NCBI GenBank assembly: GCA_036491115.1 | Contig: DASXCQ010000049.1 | Location: 1 to 64,000 of the forward strand | Length of the DNA: 64,000 nucleotides | Reading direction: 5' to 3' | From: DATEPR01 sp036491115 | GTDB lineage: Bacteria > Actinomycetota > Actinomycetes > Mycobacteriales > Pseudonocardiaceae | Notes under the pieces: generated by a model | What the model was told of the DNA's origin: nothing | What the model saw: only the letters and a program-made list of their open reading frames with translations | Databases searched by the model: none | Shown: positions 55,486-64,000 of the stretch, piece by piece | Layout of the letters: each line of letters begins with the position of its first letter | How positions within the stretch are numbered: the stretch's first letter is position 1 | Program-made: the position numbers and the translations under genes

Positions 55486-56274
55486 GTGGCCGCGCGCTGG
55501 AACTACCTCATGGACATGGACGGTGTCCTCATCCACGAGGAGCACCTGATCCCGGGCGCGGACAAGTTCCTGTCCGAGCTGCGGTCCCGGGAGATCCCGT
55601 ACCTGGTGCTCACCAACAACTCCATCTACACGGCCCGTGACCTGCGGGCCCGCCTGGTGCGCACCGGCCTGGACATCCCCGAGCAGTCGATCTGGACGTC
55701 CGCACTGGCCACGGCGACGTTCCTGGACTCGCAACGGCCGGCAGGCACGGCGTACGTGATCGGTGAGGCCGGTCTGACCACGGCGCTGCACGACATCGGC
55801 TATGTCCTGACCGACGTCGATCCCGACTACGTGGTGCTCGGCGAGACCCGGACCTACAGCTTCGAGTCGATCACCAAGGCCATCCGCCTGGTCGACGCAG
55901 GCGCCCGCTTCATCGCCACCAACCCGGACGAGACCGGGCCGAGCCGCGAGGGTGTGCTGCCGGCGACGGGCGCGGTGGCCGCGCTCATCGAACGGGCCAC
56001 CGGCCGCCAGGCATACAACGTGGGCAAGCCAAACCCGCTGATGATGCGCTCGGCGCTGCGGACTCTGGGCGCTCATTCGGAGAACACGCTGATGGTCGGC
56101 GACCGGATGGACACCGACGTGCGGAGCGGATTGGAGGCCGGCCTGCGCACGATCCTGGTGCTGTCCGGCATCTCCGACTCGTTCACGGCGGAACGCTTCC
56201 CCTATCGACCGTCGCGGGTGATCGGGTCGATCGCCGACCTGACCGACCGGGTCGACCGGCCCTTCGACGACTGA
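55486..56274 (+). CDS. HAD-superfamily phosphatase, class IIA (NagD-like)
   Basis: The 262-residue protein has the HAD motif I variant MDMDGVLIHE (residues ~9-18), motif II VLTNNS (about 46), a cap domain, motif III lysine in YNVGKPNPLMM (about 184) and motif IV VGDRMDTDV (about 204). NagD-like enzymes hydrolyse sugar phosphates or nucleotides. GTG 55486 follows GGAGAGGAG. Convergent with the repeat protein gene. Confidence 0.92.
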   Translation: MAARWNYLMDMDGVLIHEEHLIPGADKFLSELRSREIPYLVLTNNSIYTARDLRARLVRTGLDIPEQSIWTSALATATFLDSQRPAGTAYVIGEAGLTTALHDIGYVLTDVDPDYVVLGETRTYSFESITKAIRLVDAGARFIATNPDETGPSREGVLPATGAVAALIERATGRQAYNVGKPNPLMMRSALRTLGAHSENTLMVGDRMDTDVRSGLEAGLRTILVLSGISDSFTAERFPYRPSRVIGSIADLTDRVDRPFDD

Positions 56275-57327
56275 TCGCCAGGCCGGCCGGTACGGCTCGA
56301 ACCAGGAGAACGCGGCGTGCCGACCCGGTTGAGGGCGGTGTTCTTCGATGAGTTCGGCCAGCAGGATCTCCACGGGCGAGACGTCACGGTGGAAGCGCCG
56401 CCAGTGGACCACCGGACGTTCGGCGCGGGCGTGGCCGGGACCGGCGGCGGCCGGGACCTCGGCTCGGCACGTGTGACGGGCGAGCGAAGCCGTGGGCGCG
56501 ATGGCGACCGGTGTGGCGGGTGGGATGCGCGCGGTGGCCGGCTCGAAGTAGGAGAACGCGGCGTGCCGTGGCGGGCGGCTCGGGCGGTACTGCTCGAGGA
56601 GCTCGGCCAGGATGATTTCGGCGGGTGAGTCGGGTTGTGGGCGCCTGCGGACGGCTGGGCGTTCGGCGCAGGTGCGGGTGGTGGGGACGGTCTCGGGTTC
56701 GCGTGCGTGCCGTGGGCGGGGCGGCCGGTGTTGTTCGAGGAGCTCGGCCAGGATGATTTCGGCGGGTGAGTCGGGCTGGGGGCGGGGGCGCCTGCGGACG
56801 GCTGGGCGTTCGGCGCAGGTGCGGGTGGGTTCGGGTGTGCAGCGGGGGAGCGGGGTCGTGGGTGCGGTGGCGATCGCATGGGCGACAAGTTGCCGGGCGG
56901 ATGCGGGATCTGCTGGCGTGGCTGGCGGGATGACGGCGATCGCGGGGATCAGCTCGCGGTGCCGGATCGGCGCCGGCGGAATCCGGTGGTGGTGCGGTTG
57001 GGCCGTGGCGGGGTGAGGCGTCGGCGAACCGGCGGGGATCGTTGGTGCGGTGATCGCCGAGGTCTCCGTGGCGGCCGGATCGGTGGCGGCCGGGAATCCG
57101 GTGCCCTGCGTGGACAACCGGTGGCGGCCGCCGGTGCCTCGGCGGACGGGTGGGTGGCCGGCTTCGGCGAGCAGTCGGTGGATGCGCAGCGTGACGCTGG
57201 CCAGCCGCTGTCGTCGTCGGCGCCGGCGGCGAACGAATTCGATCGCCACCAGCACGCCGAACGACACAACGTAGAGCACGCCGAACGCGCCCGCCAGCAC
57301 ACCCAAGCCCAGTCCGATGATCGCCAT
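56275..57327 (-). CDS. Membrane-anchored repeat protein, C terminus not resolved
   Basis: I do not recognise the family. The N terminus is a membrane helix (residues ~2-28) followed by basic residues RRRRRRRQR and an Ala/Pro/Arg-rich body with high GC3. From about residue 165 come three helical repeats with the core S-P-x-E-I-x-L-A-E-L-x-E: SPAEIILAELLEQH, SPAEIILAELLEQY and SPVEILLAELIEEH, separated by AERP-rich linkers; copies 2 and 3 are followed by RHAAFSYFEP and RHAAFSWFEP. No stop follows the last RHAAFSWFEPYRPA in frame: the frame stays open to 54784, antisense to the HAD and transport genes. I give only the supported part; a frameshift or lost stop is likely. Confidence 0.6.
56594..56680. 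repeat. Direct repeat copy 1 within the repeat protein gene
   Basis: Nearly identical to 56736-56827, which has a few extra bases. It encodes one SPAEIILAELLEQ unit and its CAERPAVRRRP linker. Recent tandem duplication is indicated by the near-identity at DNA level. Confidence 0.85.
56736..56827. repeat. Direct repeat copy 2 within the repeat protein gene
   Basis: Partner of 56594-56680; the main difference is an in-frame six-base gain in the proline/arginine linker. Confidence 0.85.
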
Positions 57328-57476
57328 ACCTCGATGGTGCCGGCAATGAATCGGATATCGCCACTAATCCGGACCTAGATCAACACAAAGTGTCATTCCG
57401 TCACCGAATTGCCCAATATGGACAGTCGTCACACGGATTTTCGTACCACTCCGTGATCAATAATGTATGGATCGGC

Positions 57477-57492
57477 TGTGATCGATTTCACC
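57477..57492. promoter_or_regulatory. CRP-like palindrome TGTGATCGATTTCACC
   Basis: It matches TGTGA-N6-TCACA at nine of ten positions, in an AT-rich gap (57328-57538) 150 bases before the repeat protein gene. It could activate that gene. Weaker than the rpf site. Confidence 0.45.
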
Positions 57493-57538
57493 CAACAGTC
57501 GGCCGAGAATGGCCAACATCAGTACATACAAACGAAAT

Positions 57539-58759
57539 CTACCACGTCACCGGAAGACCGTTGACGCCGTAGATCGTCGAGTCGTCCTTGAACGGCACTT
57601 CCTCGACCGGCACGGCGATGCGCAACCCCGGCATCCGGCGGAACAGCGTCCGGAACACGACCTCCAGCTCGGTCCGCGCCAGGTTCTGGCCCAGGCACTG
57701 GTGAATCCCGTACCCGAACGACACGTGGTGGCGGGCGCTGCGGGTGACGTCGAGCTCGTCGGCGTGCTCGAACGCGGCACCGTCCCGATTGGCCGAACCG
57801 GCGACCGTGACCAGTGCGTCGCCCGCCCGGATCACCGTGCCGCCCACCTCGATGTCGTCGGTCGCCACCCGGAACCCGGCCTCCACAATGGACAGGAACC
57901 GCAACAGCTCCTCGACCGTGCCGGACACCAGCGACGGGTCCGCCGTCAGCTTCGCCAGCTGGTCGGGATGGCGCAGCAGGGCGAGCGTGCCCAGCGAGAT
58001 CACGTTGGACGTGGTCTCGTGGCCGGCGATCAACAACAGCGTGGCCAGGCCGACCAGCAACCGGTGGTCGAAGACCCGGCCGCCCGGCGACTCCCCGTCC
58101 CGGACGATCAGTCTGCCGAGCAGGTCGTCGCCGGGGTCCGCCTGCTTGGCCGAGACGAGCTTGTCGAAGTAGCCGTACATCTCCACGGTGGCGCGCCCCC
58201 GGTCGGCCTCCGACGACGTCTGGGCGACCATGACCCGCGACCGGCCCTGGAAGAAGTCGCGCTCGGCGTAGGGCACGCCGAGCAGCTCGCAGATCACCAG
58301 CGACGGCACGGATAACGCCAGGTCGGTGAACAGGTCCGCGGGTGGTCCGGCGGCCACCATGGCGTCGATCCGCTCGTCGACGATCTCCTGGATGCGCGGC
58401 TGCATCGCCTGGACCCGCCGCACGGTGAACTCGGTGATCAGCAGGCGCCGTCGCTCGGTGTGCTCCGGCGGGTCGGCGCTGACCAGTGCGTCGGTGAACA
58501 GCGACAGCTTGGCCCGCATCTCCGGCGTGGCCTCGGCCACCAGGGGGAACGCGTCGTGCCGCCGGCTGGAGCTGACCCTCGGGTCGGCCAGGACCCGGCG
58601 CACGTGCTCATGCCCGGTGATCAGCCAGATCGGCTGGCCACTGGCCATCACGCCACGGCTGACCGGCCCCTGGGCGCTCAGCGCGGCATACCCTTCCGGT
58701 GGATCGAACGGCGTGGTCCTGGGCATCGGGAACAGCGGCACATCATGGTCGATCGTCAC
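57539..58759 (-). CDS. Cytochrome P450
   Basis: The 406-residue soluble P450 has the I-helix oxygen motif LIAGHETTSN (about residue 243), K-helix ExxR in EELLRF, and the heme loop FGYGIHQCLGQNLAR with the ligand Cys (about residue 354). It resembles actinomycete CYP105/107-type monooxygenases, so an exogenous or secondary metabolite is a likely substrate. No ferredoxin or reductase is near. GTG 58759 follows AGGGAG; ATG 58816 is a longer alternative. Confidence 0.9.
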   Translation of the reverse strand: MTIDHDVPLFPMPRTTPFDPPEGYAALSAQGPVSRGVMASGQPIWLITGHEHVRRVLADPRVSSSRRHDAFPLVAEATPEMRAKLSLFTDALVSADPPEHTERRRLLITEFTVRRVQAMQPRIQEIVDERIDAMVAAGPPADLFTDLALSVPSLVICELLGVPYAERDFFQGRSRVMVAQTSSEADRGRATVEMYGYFDKLVSAKQADPGDDLLGRLIVRDGESPGGRVFDHRLLVGLATLLLIAGHETTSNVISLGTLALLRHPDQLAKLTADPSLVSGTVEELLRFLSIVEAGFRVATDDIEVGGTVIRAGDALVTVAGSANRDGAAFEHADELDVTRSARHHVSFGYGIHQCLGQNLARTELEVVFRTLFRRMPGLRIAVPVEEVPFKDDSTIYGVNGLPVTW

Positions 58760-58970
58760 AGCGGGAACTCCCTGTTGACCTGCGGGCTGGTGACACTCGA
58801 GAAACGAATGAAACATCTAATTGAACGTAACAGTCAAAATGGTCTTGCTGTCAAGCCGTCGGACGGACCAAACGGCCCGCCGACCAGGCGAACACGGCAA
58901 AACCCCGTGGCGGCTTGACAAAGGTGCCACCTCGTGCGGCCGTCCAGGCGGCTGCGCCTATGGTCATGGT

Positions 58971-59873
58971 GTGGATGAGTCGGGGAGGAGGTCGTCACCC
59001 GCCTACGTCATCGGCGACGTGCACGGCCACCACACTGAACTGGTCGACGCGCTACGCGCGGCCGGCCTCGTCGACGAGGAGGCGGCGTGGTGCGGGGGCA
59101 CCGCGCGCGTGTGGTTCCTCGGCGACTTCTTCGACCGGGGCCCGGACGGCGTGTCCGTCGTCGACCTGGTCAGGGACCTTTCCGGGCAGGCAGAACAGGC
59201 AGGCGGCTCGGTCCGCGCCCTGCTGGGCAACCACGAGATCCTCACCCTGGGCACGCACCGCTTCGGTGACACGGAGGTGCCGGCCGACTTCGGTGTGCGC
59301 AGCTTCGCCCGGAGCTGGCGGCTCAACGGCGGCCAGGAGACCGACCAGGCCGGCCTGACCGACGAGCACATCACCTGGCTGGCCGGGCTGCCGGTGATGG
59401 CCAGGGTGGACGACTACCTGCTGATGCACTCCGACACCGTCGAGTACCTCGGCTGGGGCGACACCGTCGACGAGATCAACCAGGCCGTCGGTACGGTGCT
59501 GGCCGCCGACGACATCGAGGCGTGGTGGGACTGCTGGCGCCGGATGACCACCCGGTACGCCTTCCGCGGCCCGGACGGCCCGGAGACCGCGGACAAGATC
59601 CTCGGCCTGTTCGGCGGCAGCCGGATCGTGCACGGGCACAGCGTGATCGCCGACCAGCTGGGCGTACCGCCGTCCATGGTCGAGGGGCCCTGCCTGTACG
59701 CCGACGGCAAGGTGCTGGGCGTGGACGGCGGCGTGTTCGTCGGCGGGCCGTGCCTGGTGGTGCCGCTGTACGACGACGTCGACGTGGAGGAACCCCCGGT
59801 GGCCGAGGACGAGCCGCCCGACGAGGGCACCGGCGACACCGACGTGATCGCCGAGCCGGACGGCGAGGACTAG
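58971..59873 (+). CDS. Metallophosphoesterase
   Basis: The 300-residue protein has the calcineurin-like metal motifs GDVHGH (about residue 16), GDFFDRGPD (about 50), GNHE (about 81) and a late VHGHS. It looks like a protein or nucleotide phosphatase. The C-terminal ~35 residues are acidic. GTG 58971 lies seven bases after TATGGT (58959-58964), a leaderless start. Confidence 0.88.
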   Translation: MDESGRRSSPAYVIGDVHGHHTELVDALRAAGLVDEEAAWCGGTARVWFLGDFFDRGPDGVSVVDLVRDLSGQAEQAGGSVRALLGNHEILTLGTHRFGDTEVPADFGVRSFARSWRLNGGQETDQAGLTDEHITWLAGLPVMARVDDYLLMHSDTVEYLGWGDTVDEINQAVGTVLAADDIEAWWDCWRRMTTRYAFRGPDGPETADKILGLFGGSRIVHGHSVIADQLGVPPSMVEGPCLYADGKVLGVDGGVFVGGPCLVVPLYDDVDVEEPPVAEDEPPDEGTGDTDVIAEPDGED

Positions 59874-59953
59874 GTAGACCACCCGAGGGGTTGCCACCCG
59901 CGAGCCGATGCGTTCGACTTAGCCGGTCAACTCCGTCAGGGAGGTGTGGGTCG

Positions 59954-61573
59954 ATGACGACCAGCTACGCGTCCGGCACGTCGCAGGTGCCGCTGCTCGG
60001 CGACACGATCGGCGGCAACTTCGATCTCACGGTCGCCCGGTTCGGCGACCGCGACGCCCTCGTCGACCGGGCCGCGGACCGGCGCTGGACCTACCGCGAA
60101 CTGTCTGACGACGTCACCGCCGTCGCGCTCGGCCTGGCCGGCAGGGGCGTGGCCAAGGGCGACCGGGTGGGCATCTGGGCACCCAACCGTGCCGAATGGA
60201 CACTCACGCAGTACGCCACGGCGAAGCTGGGCGCGATCCTGGTGAACATCAACCCCGCCTACCGGGTGCACGAACTGGAGTACGTGCTCAACCAGGCCGG
60301 CATCAGCACGCTGGTGTCCGCCAGGGAGTTCAAGACATCCCACTACGCCGAGATGATCGGCGAGGTCCGCCCGAACTGTCCCGCGCTGCGGGACGTCGTG
60401 CTGCTGGACTCGCCGGACTGGATCGACCTGCTGGCGGTGGGCCGGGCAGGTGACCCCGCCGTGCTGGACGAGATCGCCGGCACGCTCACCGCCGACGACC
60501 CGATCAACATCCAGTACACGTCCGGCACCACGGGCTTTCCCAAGGGCGCCACGCTGTCCCACCACAACATCCTGAACAACGGCTACTTCGTCGGCGAGCT
60601 GTGCGACTACACCGAAATGGACCGGATCTGCATCCCGGTGCCCTTCTACCACTGCTTCGGCATGGTCATGGGCAACCTGGCCGCCACGTCGCACGGGTCG
60701 TGCATGGTGATCCCGGCGCCCGCGTTCGAACCGGCGGCGACGCTGACCGCGGTTGCGCAGGAGCGGTGCACGTCGCTGTACGGCGTGCCCACGATGTTCA
60801 TCGCCGAGCTGGCCGATCCGTCGTTCGCCGAGCACGACCTGTCCAGCCTGCGCACCGGGATCATGGCCGGTTCGCCGTGCCCGGTCGAGGTGATGAAACA
60901 GGTGATCGACCGGATGGGCATGACCGAGGTGTCCATCTGCTACGGCATGACGGAGACGTCCCCGGTGTCCACCCAGACCCGCACGGACGACTCGCTGGAC
61001 CGCAGGGTGGCCACGGTCGGCAGGGTGGGGCCGCACCTGGAGGTCAAGATCGTCGACCCGGAGACCGGGTACACCGTGCCCAGGGGGGCACCGGGTGAGC
61101 TGTGCACGCGCGGCTACTCCGTGATGCTGGGCTACTGGGAACAGCAGGACAAGACGGCCGAGGCGATCGACGCCGCCCGCTGGATGCACACCGGCGACCT
61201 GGCCGTGATGGACGACGAGAGCTACGTCAGCATCACCGGCCGGATCAAGGACATGGTGATCCGGGGCGGGGAGAACGTCTATCCCAGGGAGATCGAGGAG
61301 TTCCTCTACACCCACCCGGACATCCTGGACGCCCAGGTGATCGGCGTGCCGGACGAGCGGTACGGCGAGGAGCTGATGGCGTGGGTGCGGCTGCGGCCCG
61401 GTGCGCCGGAGCTGACCGTGGACGCGCTGCGCGAGTTCTGCACTGGCAAGCTGGCGCACTACAAGATCCCGCGCTATCTGCACGTCGTGGACGAGTTCCC
61501 GATGACCGTGACCGGCAAGATCCGCAAGGTGGAGATGCGCGAGCGGGCCGTGCGGATCCTGGCGCAGGGGTGA
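59954..61573 (+). CDS. AMP-forming acyl-CoA synthetase
   Basis: The 539-residue FadD/ACS-type ligase activates a carboxylic acid to acyl-CoA. Motifs are the P-loop YTSGTTGFPKGA (about residue 194), YGMTETSP (about 333), WMHTGDLAVMDDESY (about 412) and the C-terminal lysine in TVTGKIRKVEMR (about 525). Substrate unknown; it resembles medium-chain or short-chain enzymes of actinobacteria. GGGAGG precedes the ATG. It overlaps the methyltransferase gene by four bases. Confidence 0.92.
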   Translation: MTTSYASGTSQVPLLGDTIGGNFDLTVARFGDRDALVDRAADRRWTYRELSDDVTAVALGLAGRGVAKGDRVGIWAPNRAEWTLTQYATAKLGAILVNINPAYRVHELEYVLNQAGISTLVSAREFKTSHYAEMIGEVRPNCPALRDVVLLDSPDWIDLLAVGRAGDPAVLDEIAGTLTADDPINIQYTSGTTGFPKGATLSHHNILNNGYFVGELCDYTEMDRICIPVPFYHCFGMVMGNLAATSHGSCMVIPAPAFEPAATLTAVAQERCTSLYGVPTMFIAELADPSFAEHDLSSLRTGIMAGSPCPVEVMKQVIDRMGMTEVSICYGMTETSPVSTQTRTDDSLDRRVATVGRVGPHLEVKIVDPETGYTVPRGAPGELCTRGYSVMLGYWEQQDKTAEAIDAARWMHTGDLAVMDDESYVSITGRIKDMVIRGGENVYPREIEEFLYTHPDILDAQVIGVPDERYGEELMAWVRLRPGAPELTVDALREFCTGKLAHYKIPRYLHVVDEFPMTVTGKIRKVEMRERAVRILAQG

Positions 61574-62313
61574 GCCGGCCGGGGTACTACGACACCGAGG
61601 CCACCCGCTACGACGAAACCCGAGGCGGCGCCGCACGCGCCGGTGCCGCCGCGGGCGCGGTGCTGGCGCTGCTGCCGGAGTGGGCGCGGGTGGTGCTGGA
61701 CGTGGCCGGTGGCACCGGGATCGTCGGCGCGCGGCTGGGTGCGCCCGGCCGGATCGTGGTCTCGGTCGACCGCTCCGCCGGCATGTCGGCGGTCGCGGCG
61801 ACCCGGTTGCCCGGTCATGTGGTGCTGGGCGACGCGGTCCGGCTGCCGTTCGCGGACGGCGTGGTGGACGCGGTGACCCTGGTGTGGCTGCTGCACCTGC
61901 TGGACGGGCCGGCCTCGGCCACGGTGGTCGCCGAGGCGGCCAGGGTGCTCGGGCCGGCCGGCACGCTGCTGGCCACGGTGGACAAGGCGGCGGCGCACCT
62001 GGCGACGGCGGACGACGTCGGTGAGCTGCTCGGCCCGGCCTGGCGGGCCGCTGCCGTGCGGCCGAGCGACGACCCGGCGCGGATCGCCGAACTGGCCGGC
62101 GGGCACGGGTTCGTGGTGACCGGTCGGGTCACGTTCACCGGCGTCGGCCAGGGGCGCAGCCCGAAGCAGTGGGTACGCAGGCTGGCCGATCCGGCCGCCG
62201 TCGGGGTGGACGTCGGCGCGGCCGTGCTGGAGCGGTTGACCGGGCTGCCCGATCAGGACCGGCGCCGGGCCGATCCGGAGTTCGACCTGGTGGCCCTCAC
62301 CAGACTCGGCTGA
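61570..62313 (+). CDS. Class I SAM-dependent methyltransferase
   Basis: The 247-residue protein has motif I VLDVAGGTGIVGARL (about residue 41), an acidic position in VVSVDRSAGM and LGDAVRLPFADG (motif III area). UbiE/type 11 family; the target is unknown. The GTG start overlaps the synthetase stop (GTGA), so both genes are coupled. It overlaps the convergent yccF-like gene at the 3' end by 17 bases. Confidence 0.88.
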   Translation: MSRPGYYDTEATRYDETRGGAARAGAAAGAVLALLPEWARVVLDVAGGTGIVGARLGAPGRIVVSVDRSAGMSAVAATRLPGHVVLGDAVRLPFADGVVDAVTLVWLLHLLDGPASATVVAEAARVLGPAGTLLATVDKAAAHLATADDVGELLGPAWRAAAVRPSDDPARIAELAGGHGFVVTGRVTFTGVGQGRSPKQWVRRLADPAAVGVDVGAAVLERLTGLPDQDRRRADPEFDLVALTRLG

Positions 62314-62689
62314 GGTCGTCGACCGGCACGACGTCCTTGCCCAGTGGCGCCAGGGACACCGGCACCAGCTTGAAATGGGCCAGGCCGAGTGGGATGCCGA
62401 TGATCGTGACGCACAGCGTGATGCCGGCGACGATGTGGCCGATGCAGATCCACAGGCCGGCGAAGATGATCCAGATGACGTTGCCCACCAGCGAGGCGAC
62501 GCCGGCGTCCGGTCGGTCCACGACGGTCCGGCCGAACGGCCACAGCGCGTACCCCGCGATCCGGAACGACGCGATGCCGAACGGGATCGTGATGATCAGG
62601 ATGCAGCAGATGATCCCCGCGAGCGCATAGCCCAGTGCCAGGACCAGGCCGCCGAAGATCAGCCACACGATGTTGAGCAGGAGCCGCAC
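62297..62689 (-). CDS. YccF-domain membrane protein
   Basis: The 130-residue protein has two YccF repeats: LLNIVWLIFGGLVLALGYALAG and LVGNVIWIIFAGLWICIGHIVAG, each followed by IPFG or IPLG motifs. Four membrane helices are expected. The function is unknown. Start GTG 62689 matches the usual family N terminus; ATG 62710 adds seven residues. Confidence 0.88.
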   Translation of the reverse strand: MRLLLNIVWLIFGGLVLALGYALAGIICCILIITIPFGIASFRIAGYALWPFGRTVVDRPDAGVASLVGNVIWIIFAGLWICIGHIVAGITLCVTIIGIPLGLAHFKLVPVSLAPLGKDVVPVDDLSRVW

Positions 62690-62743
62690 ACCACCTACGG
62701 TCCCCCACATCGGCCAACACCGCATCCGGGAGAAACCCGGAGA

Positions 62744-63493
62744 TCAGCGGATACCCACCAGTACGAAGTCGTCGCCGCTCTGCCACACCGGGCCGACGCC
62801 GGCGAAGCCGGCCGCACGCAACAGGTCCGTCTGGCGGCCGATGACCGGTGTGGACTCCGGGCGGTGCGCGACGGCTCGCGCCGACCGCTGTCCGAGCAGT
62901 TCGGTCAGCGTCGGGTCCGCGCGGACCGCGTCCCACCAGGTCTCCCAGTCCTCGTGGTCGGTGACGCCCGCCCTGGCCGCCCTGGCGTCGCGGACCCGCC
63001 GGGCCAGCGCGTCCAGCGCGGGATCGCCGAGGCCGCGGTGGTCACCGTCGACGAACACGCCGCCGGGTCGCAGCAGGGTGCCGAGCTTGCGGTACACCTC
63101 GGCAAGTTGGTCCGGGGCCAGCCAGTGCAGCGCGGTGGTGGACACGGCGGCGTCCAGCACCGGCGGCACCTGCTCCGGCCAGGCGTCGGTGCCCAGGTCG
63201 GCGTCCACGAACTCGACGGTGTCGCCATAACGGGCCTGGGCGAGCGCGAGCAGCAGCGGATCGCTGTCCAGGCCGACGATCCGGCTGCCGGGCAGCCGCG
63301 CGGCCAGCCTGCCGGACAGCGAGCCGGGCCCGCAGCCGAGGTCGAGGACGGTGCCGGTGCGGCCGTCGAGGGCGTGCTCGACGACGTCGCCGATGACCGC
63401 GAACCGCTCCTCGCGGTCGGCGACGTACAGCTCCTGCTGGGCGTCCCAGCGGCGGACCCAGGTTCCGGCGAGATCGGTGTCCAGGGTGGTCAT
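62744..63493 (-). CDS. Class I SAM-dependent methyltransferase
   Basis: The 249-residue protein has motif I VLDLGCGPGSLSGRLA (about residue 49), the acidic motif II IVGLDSDP and VDADLGTDAWPE, followed by TALHWLAPDQLAEVYRKLGTLLRPGG. A trans-aconitate methyltransferase-like small-molecule enzyme is likely. ATG 63493 follows GGGGG; ATG 63514 is an alternative. Divergent from the CGNR gene. Confidence 0.87.
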   Translation of the reverse strand: MTTLDTDLAGTWVRRWDAQQELYVADREERFAVIGDVVEHALDGRTGTVLDLGCGPGSLSGRLAARLPGSRIVGLDSDPLLLALAQARYGDTVEFVDADLGTDAWPEQVPPVLDAAVSTTALHWLAPDQLAEVYRKLGTLLRPGGVFVDGDHRGLGDPALDALARRVRDARAARAGVTDHEDWETWWDAVRADPTLTELLGQRSARAVAHRPESTPVIGRQTDLLRAAGFAGVGPVWQSGDDFVLVGIR

Positions 63494-63562
63494 CACGCCC
63501 CCATCACTGTCCATGCCACAATTGCCAGTGACGACACTATGGTGAGGATGGTAACTGGTCAA

Positions 63563-64000
63563 GTGCAGTTCGACAGTCATACGAGCAATGTGGTGGCCGC
63601 GACGGTCGCGACAGTCAACGTCGTCACACCGGGCCACGCACTGGGCAGGCCCTATCCGCCGCCGGCCGGGACCGAGCTGGTCGGTCGGCTGGTCGCCGCG
63701 CTCGGACCGGCCCGCCGCGACCGCCGCCGGCCCACCGACGCACAGGTCGCCGAACTGGGCGAGCACCTCGGCGGGCTGCGCACCGTCTTCGAACTCGTCG
63801 AGGTCGACCTGGACTCGGCCTGCGAGCGGGTGAACGACCTGCTGGCCGCCACCCGCGCCGCGCCCGTGCTGTCCCGCCACGACGGCGAACACTGGCACCT
63901 GCACTTCCACCCGAGGGACGCGAGCTGGGCGGTGCGCTGGGCCGGTGCCATGGCCACGTCGCTGGCCGTCGTGCTCGGCGGACCGTCCTACGACCGGCTC
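63563..64000 (+). CDS. CGNR zinc-finger protein, N-terminal part (cut by window end)
   Basis: The open frame runs off the window, 146 codons shown. FDSHTSNVVAATVATVNVVTPGHALGR at the start and VNDLLAATRAAPVLSRHDG then HWHLHFHPRD fit the N-terminal domain of CGNR/ABATE proteins, which bind a stress-related ligand; the CGNR zinc finger should follow outside the window. GTG 63563 gives the family start; in-frame ATG at 63548 and 63539 are alternatives. TATGGT (63538-63543) may be the -10 box. Confidence 0.75.
   Translation, partial: MQFDSHTSNVVAATVATVNVVTPGHALGRPYPPPAGTELVGRLVAALGPARRDRRRPTDAQVAELGEHLGGLRTVFELVEVDLDSACERVNDLLAATRAAPVLSRHDGEHWHLHFHPRDASWAVRWAGAMATSLAVVLGGPSYDRL

Noticed and set aside
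54784..56274. C-terminal 500 residues of the 847-codon frame of the repeat protein
   Set aside because: Antisense to the HAD and modBC genes, whose motifs are clear; the peptide there has no repeat or domain character.

Overview
The window is a chromosomal segment of a high-GC actinobacterium. The strong G/C bias at third codon positions, many GTG starts, many leaderless-looking genes (a TANNNT-like box 6-8 bases before the start codon), tandem CIRCE boxes on groEL, a conservon (cvnABCD) operon, an Rpf/LysM cell-wall enzyme and an XPB-type helicase all fit. Gene content and order suggest the Pseudonocardiales (Amycolatopsis/Saccharothrix type), although no rRNA or other decisive marker is present. 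No tRNA, rRNA, CRISPR array, transposase, integrase or phage gene was recognised.

Layout. 1-583: non-coding array of about 13 degenerate 21-bp palindromes, one every ~43 bp. 0.8-4.0 kb: DasR-like GntR regulator, DHA2 drug-efflux pump and a threonine dehydratase-like enzyme. 4.1-8.4 kb: thiamine locus (thiE, thiO-thiS-thiG, thiD) with two TPP riboswitches and a MarR regulator. 8.5-22.6 kb: a block that resembles, from memory, M. tuberculosis Rv0429c-Rv0440 (def, DUF3263, LytR_C protein, Cdc48-like ATPase, pssA, psd, moeA, groEL, SDR), with extra genes for an XRE regulator, an AIM24 protein and a Ser/Thr kinase. 22.9-31.8 kb: molybdenum-hydroxylase operon (moxR, membrane protein, VWA protein, xdhC, coxS-coxL-coxM, coxG) whose large subunit has the form II signature AYRGAGR, so it is probably not a true CO dehydrogenase. 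31.8-36.9 kb: menC, a small secreted protein, a serine hydrolase, the XPB helicase and an orphan ABC ATPase. 37.7-43.1 kb: conservon operon (histidine kinase, roadblock protein, DUF742 protein, small GTPase). 43.2-51.3 kb: helicase-associated protein, a small protein, malic enzyme, moaC, a mog-moaE fusion, rpf (candidate CRP site and c-di-AMP riboswitch), moaD and moaA. 51.5-55.4 kb: MarR regulator, a Mop/TOBE regulator, modA and a modBC fusion. 55.5-64 kb: HAD phosphatase, a repeat-bearing membrane protein without a convincing stop, a P450, a metallophosphatase, an acyl-CoA synthetase, two methyltransferases, a YccF protein and the start of a CGNR zinc-finger protein cut by the window edge.

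How it fits together. A strong theme is molybdenum. Uptake (modA, modBC, Mop-domain regulator), pterin cofactor synthesis (moaA, moaC, moaD, mog-moaE, moeA) and one client enzyme with its maturation factors (cox operon, XdhC, MoxR, VWA, CoxG) all lie within about 40 kb. The second theme is control by small molecules in RNA and at operators: two TPP riboswitches, a probable c-di-AMP riboswitch joined to a CRP-type site on rpf, CIRCE boxes, and several unassigned inverted repeats. The least explained signals are the palindrome array at the left edge, the twin 14-bp inverted repeats before coxS, the 18-bp perfect inverted repeat before coxG, and the repeat protein at 56.3-57.3 kb.
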